Positions 51,237-56,035 of a DNA stretch of 56,035 bases are shown piece by piece. Source of the DNA: an uncultured Mycoplasmatota bacterium (GTDB taxonomy: Bacteria > Bacillota_I > Bacilli_A > RF39 > UBA660); assembly GCA_946528555.1 (NCBI GenBank), contig CAMMYS010000020.1, positions 1 through 56,035 of the forward strand, written 5' to 3'. The notes below the pieces were generated by a model. It saw only the letters and a list, made by a program, of their open reading frames with translations. It made no database searches and had not been told where the DNA came from. Made by a program: the position numbers and the translations under genes. How positions within the stretch are numbered: position 1 is the first letter of the stretch; every line of letters starts with the position of its first letter.

Positions 51237-53207
51237 ATGAAATTAATTAGTATAAATAATAGACGTTATATAGGAAGTAAAGCAAGAATGTTAGATTACA
51301 TTAATGATGTTATGAAAAAAGAAAAAATTACATTTTCATCCTTCTTTGATCTATTTGGAGGAACTGGTATTGTTGGAGATTATTTTAATGATTCAAAAAC
51401 TAAAATATATGTTAATGACTTGTTAAAATCCAACTACTTGTCATATTTAGCATGGTTTGGAAATGATAAAATTGATAAAAAGAAGTTAGAAAAATATATT
51501 GAAAGATATAATTCTATAAAAAATGTAAAAGATAACTATTTTTCAATAAACTTTAGTGATACATACTTTAGTAAAGAAAATTGTAAAAAAATTGGATATA
51601 TAAGAGAAGATATTGAAAATAACTATTTAGAAAATAAAATAAATACTAGAGAACGTGCTATTTTAATTACTTCATTATTATATGCTATGGATAAAATTGC
51701 TAATACAGTTGGTCATTATGATGCATATAGAAAAAATGGTGAATTAGATAAAAAATTAGAACTATGCATGTTAAATTTAAAATCAACTACAAATAATAAA
51801 AATAATAAAGTATTCAATGAAGATTCTAATGAACTTGTTAAAAATATTAAAGCTGATGTAGTCTATATAGATCCGCCATATAATTCAAGACAATATTCAG
51901 ATGCATATCATTTATTAGAAAATGTAGCAACATGGGAAAAACAAGAAGTATTTGGAGTTGCTAAAAAAATGAAACGAAATGGGATAAAAAGTAAATATTG
52001 TTCTGTTTCTGCTCCATTAGCATTTAAAGATCTTATTGAAAATATAAATGCAAAATATATTATTGTTTCATATAACAACATGGGAACTAAAGGTGCAGGA
52101 AGATCTCAAGCAAAAATTAGTGATGAAGACATAATGAGTGCTTTATCTGCAAAAGGAAAAGTTAAAGTTTATGAAACTGACTTTAATCAATTTAATACTG
52201 GTAAAACACATATTGATAACCATAAAGAAAGATTATTTGTTTGCAAAGTAGGAAAAACAACAAAAGTAAAAGAAAAAGCAACTACTGAAAATATTACTGA
52301 CAAAGTAAAATCACCGCTAAACTATACTGGTGGAAAATATAAATTGCTTAACCAAATAATACCAATATTTCCAGATAATTTAGATTTATTTGTAGATTTA
52401 TTCTCTGGTGGTGGTAATGTAGGCGTTAATGTTAATGCTAAAAGAATAATATGTGTCGATAAGCAAAAAGAAATAATAAGAGTAATGGACTTATTCAAAA
52501 AGTATGAAGATGGATACATAATTGATAAACTTGAAAAAATAATTGATAAATATAACCTAAGTAATTCATTATTAAATGGTTATGAATTATATAACTGCAC
52601 GAGCGATAAAGGACTTGGTCAATACAATAAATCAAGATACATAGAATTAAGAAATGATTATAATAAAGAAAAGGAAGATTCAGTAGAAAAGGATTTCTTA
52701 TTTCTTACACTTGTTATATATGGTTTTAATAACCAAATAAGATTTAACTCAAATGGTGAATTTAATATGCCAGTTGGAAAAAGAGATTTCAATAATTCAA
52801 TAAGAAAAAATTTAAAATCATTTATTACTAAACTTAAAACTAAAAATATTGAATTTATTAATTCTGACTTTAGAGAATTTGCCATAGAAACAACTGATAA
52901 TACATTAGTGTATTGTGATCCACCTTACTTCTTAGGTACAGCTAGTTATAATGAAAATGGTGGTTGGACAGATAAAGACGAAATAGATTTATTAAACTAT
53001 TTAGCAATATTAGATAAAAGTGGAGTTAAGTTTGCTTTATCAAATGTTATAGAACATAAAGGTGAAAAGAATACAATTCTAGAAGCTTGGATTAATGAAC
53101 ATAATTACAACGTACATATAATAGATTCAAATTATAATAATTCAAATTATCATAAACAAGAAGGTAATATTTTAAAAACTATCGAAGTTCTTGTAACTAA
53201 TTACTAA
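51237..53207 (+). CDS. Fused double-domain DNA adenine methyltransferase
   Basis: The 656-residue product has two D12-class N6-adenine methyltransferase domains in tandem. Domain 1 (about 1-340) has the SAM motif FDLFGGTG (about 37-44) and DPPYNSRQYSDAYH (DPPY 212-215). Domain 2 (about 355-656) has YTGGKYKLL, DLFSGGGNVG (Asp387) and DPPYFLG (DPPY 561-564), and resembles Dam. A type IIS enzyme reading an asymmetric site needs a separate methylation of each strand, so one chain with two domains fits the AlwI-type partner. The ATG at 51237 is chosen since AAGGAGG lies six bases before it. GGATC is not avoided in this window (for example 419-423 and 47165-47169), so protection by methylation is expected. 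Confidence 0.92.
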   Translation: MKLISINNRRYIGSKARMLDYINDVMKKEKITFSSFFDLFGGTGIVGDYFNDSKTKIYVNDLLKSNYLSYLAWFGNDKIDKKKLEKYIERYNSIKNVKDNYFSINFSDTYFSKENCKKIGYIREDIENNYLENKINTRERAILITSLLYAMDKIANTVGHYDAYRKNGELDKKLELCMLNLKSTTNNKNNKVFNEDSNELVKNIKADVVYIDPPYNSRQYSDAYHLLENVATWEKQEVFGVAKKMKRNGIKSKYCSVSAPLAFKDLIENINAKYIIVSYNNMGTKGAGRSQAKISDEDIMSALSAKGKVKVYETDFNQFNTGKTHIDNHKERLFVCKVGKTTKVKEKATTENITDKVKSPLNYTGGKYKLLNQIIPIFPDNLDLFVDLFSGGGNVGVNVNAKRIICVDKQKEIIRVMDLFKKYEDGYIIDKLEKIIDKYNLSNSLLNGYELYNCTSDKGLGQYNKSRYIELRNDYNKEKEDSVEKDFLFLTLVIYGFNNQIRFNSNGEFNMPVGKRDFNNSIRKNLKSFITKLKTKNIEFINSDFREFAIETTDNTLVYCDPPYFLGTASYNENGGWTDKDEIDLLNYLAILDKSGVKFALSNVIEHKGEKNTILEAWINEHNYNVHIIDSNYNNSNYHKQEGNILKTIEVLVTNY

Positions 53208-53211
53208 TAAT

Positions 53212-53239
53212 GACAGTTCAAAATGAACTGTCTTTTTTT
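53212..53239 (+). terminator. Terminator after the methyltransferase gene
   Basis: GACAGTTCA (53212-53220) pairs with TGAACTGTC (53224-53232), followed by seven T to 53239. Confidence 0.9.
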
Positions 53240-53511
53240 ATCCATAATTATGGTCTGTTATGGTCTATTTTGAACCACAAATATCGTATTTTTTGTATAC
53301 AAAAAAACAAGAGCATAAGAGATTGTACCCAAAAAGCATTAAAACCTAGATAAATACTAGGTTTATAATGGGTACAAACTTATTTTACACTTGCAAAATT
53401 GAGCCATAATTATGGTTCTTTTTTTATAAAAATCCTTTATTTTCGTAGGTTTTATATGGTTTGAATTATGGTTCTATTTGTGGATTCGTTTTTTAAGCAA
53501 TTCTTCTTACT
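53240..53511. other. Palindrome-dense non-coding region between the R-M genes and the recombinase; attachment-site candidate
   Basis: No gene is supported in these 272 bases. They hold CCATAATTATGG at 53242-53253 and 53404-53415, the perfect palindrome T6-GTATAC-A6 at 53289-53306, and a nested pair of inverted repeats: TTGTACCC (53323-53330) with GGGTACAA (53370-53377) outside, and AAACCTAG (53342-53349) with CTAGGTTT (53357-53364) inside. The second CCATAATTATGG is followed by a T-run. This could be an attachment site for the serine recombinase or a structured RNA; which is not shown. Confidence 0.5.
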
Positions 53512-55526
<2,015 letters not shown>

Positions 55527-55546
55527 AATTTCCTTTCGTATTAACG

Positions 55547-55599
55547 AAAAAAAGAGGAGTCAACAGTATCTAGTAAAGTCTAAATACTACTGACTCCTC
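55547..55599 (-). terminator. Leader terminator upstream of the recombinase operon
   Basis: TGACTCCTC (55591-55599) pairs with GAGGAGTCA (55554-55562); an inner pair AGTAT (55565-55569) with ATACT (55584-55588) extends it past a 2x2 internal loop. Seven A at 55547-55553 are the U-tract on the minus strand, just before the SHOCT-like gene. The leader ORF stop codon (55572-55570) lies in the terminal loop. Confidence 0.85.
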
Positions 55600-55641
55600 A
55601 TTATAATCAATATTATAAATTTCAAATTTGCAATCAATCAT
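55570..55641 (-). CDS. 23-codon leader peptide ORF (attenuator) before the recombinase operon
   Basis: An ORF starts at ATG 55641-55639, seven bases after GGAGG, and stops at TAG 55572-55570. The peptide begins MIDCKFEIYNIDYNEE and is 23 residues long; its later codons make the 5' arm of the terminator. A ribosome that reached the stop would cover that arm and block the hairpin, so translation would favour expression of the SHOCT-like and recombinase genes. Too short for homology; the case rests on the ribosome site, spacing and overlap. Confidence 0.6.
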   Translation of the reverse strand: MIDCKFEIYNIDYNEESVVFRLY

Positions 55642-55686
55642 AGATGTACCTCCAATCTTAGAGAATACCTCTTCCATTGGTTATTT

Positions 55687-55714
55687 ATAATATCACGATT
55701 ATATTAAAAGTCAA
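55687..55714 (-). promoter_or_regulatory. Promoter of the leader ORF and recombinase operon
   Basis: On the minus strand, TTGACT (55714-55709) and TATTAT (55692-55687) are separated by 16 bases. The -35 overlaps the last codons of the upstream gene. The transcript would start about 40 bases before the leader ATG. Confidence 0.65.
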
Positions 55715-55991
55715 GTAGCTTAGCCTTTTTAAACATAGTTTCAAGTTCTGAAAACTCATGTTTATCATTTAAAGAATTAATATAGAAACAATCAATGCCA
55801 TTGAAGAATAAAAACTTAATATCATTAATAATAACTTTGTGAGGATCTACATAAGCAATATTAGTGGGTTCTAGCTTAATTAAAGCACCTTTCTCGAGAG
55901 TAATAGATGTGGAAGTGTATTTACTTGCCCAATTTATTTTCTTTCTTAAATCAGGACTTAATTCAAGTTTTTCTTTAACGACATTTAACAT
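55704..55991 (-). CDS. Hypothetical protein at the right edge
   Basis: The 95-residue product starts MLNVVKEKLELSPDLRKKIN and has a helical N-terminus followed by a strand-rich half (ITLEKGALIKLEPTNIAYVD). No family is recognised. The ATG at 55991 is chosen over a GTG three codons upstream, which is too close to the AGGAAAGG ribosome site. Its 3' end overlaps the -35 of the leader/recombinase promoter. It could belong to the same mobile element, whose remaining part lies past the edge. Confidence 0.68.
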   Translation of the reverse strand: MLNVVKEKLELSPDLRKKINWASKYTSTSITLEKGALIKLEPTNIAYVDPHKVIINDIKFLFFNGIDCFYINSLNDKHEFSELETMFKKAKLLDF

Positions 55992-56035
55992 ATCTATCAC
56001 AACCTTTCCTACAACAAAAAAACTTGATTTTTCAA

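Noticed and set aside
52322..52885. Two minus-strand open frames within the methyltransferase gene
   Set aside because: They are shadows of the second methyltransferase domain, whose SAM-binding and DPPY motifs are intact.

Overview
The window is AT-rich DNA from a walled, Gram-positive-type bacterium of the low-GC Firmicutes. The most likely source is an uncultured gut Bacilli lineage close to Erysipelotrichia or the Mollicutes-related RF39-type groups; this placement is inferred from gene content and composition, not from a marker-gene search. Peptidoglycan genes (bifunctional PBP, MurI, Ddl, MurF) and a class B sortase show that it has a wall. Tryptophan is encoded by TGG, and TGA still works as a stop, but I find it at only three gene ends, all ATGA start/stop overlaps. 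Most genes lie on the minus strand, which is consistent with replication running from high to low coordinates. The soj-spo0J-DUF951-ychF order resembles the origin-proximal cluster of Bacillus.

Layout. 1-0.9 kb: ABC exporter. 1.1-4.4 kb: operon of a single-module ClpA/B-type AAA+ ATPase, a DUF1292-like protein and a coiled-coil membrane protein with V[ED]LSDPI repeats. 4.4-4.6 kb: tRNA-Asn with promoter and terminator. 4.6-6.5 kb: a HAAS/DUF1700-like membrane protein and a CIRCE-controlled Hsp20. 6.6-11.1 kb: parA, parB, DUF951, AbgT transporter, ychF. 11.2-17.0 kb: a minus-strand run of TM2 protein, DUF2752 protein, E2-like acyltransferase, acyl-CoA synthetase, FAD enzyme and HEXXH protein. 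17.1-23.8 kb: Ca2+/cation antiporter, lipid kinase, two XRE-type membrane regulators, DUF1015 and a nucleotidyltransferase-like protein. 24-29.6 kb: PBP, sortase, papain-fold protein, pseudouridine synthase, sirtuin. 29.6-34.1 kb: PrsW-like protease, small exporter, murI, lipoprotein and a Cys-rich InlB-repeat surface protein. 34.2-37.7 kb: alpha/beta hydrolase, membrane-anchored MurF, Ddl. 37.8-46.3 kb: phosphohexomutase, T-box-controlled trpS, a second coiled-coil VELSAPI-repeat protein, and several hypotheticals. 46.4 kb: ASCH protein.

46.9-55.5 kb is an accessory island. It holds a RloC/PrrC-like ABC ATPase with a zinc-hook-like CxxC, an AlwI-family type IIS restriction endonuclease, and one polypeptide carrying two adenine methyltransferase domains. 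These are followed by a palindrome-dense non-coding stretch and a large serine recombinase preceded by a small SHOCT-like protein. The recombinase operon has its own promoter, a 23-codon leader ORF and an intrinsic terminator whose hairpin contains the leader ORF stop codon. This is a candidate translation-coupled attenuator and one of the most interesting items in the window.

Regulatory signals are unusually readable. Several plus-strand genes have the initiating ATG at or within a few bases of the predicted transcription start (leaderless), many promoters have an extended -10 (TGnTATAAT), and many intrinsic terminators overlap the stop codon of the gene they end. All functions are read by eye from motifs; no database search was run.
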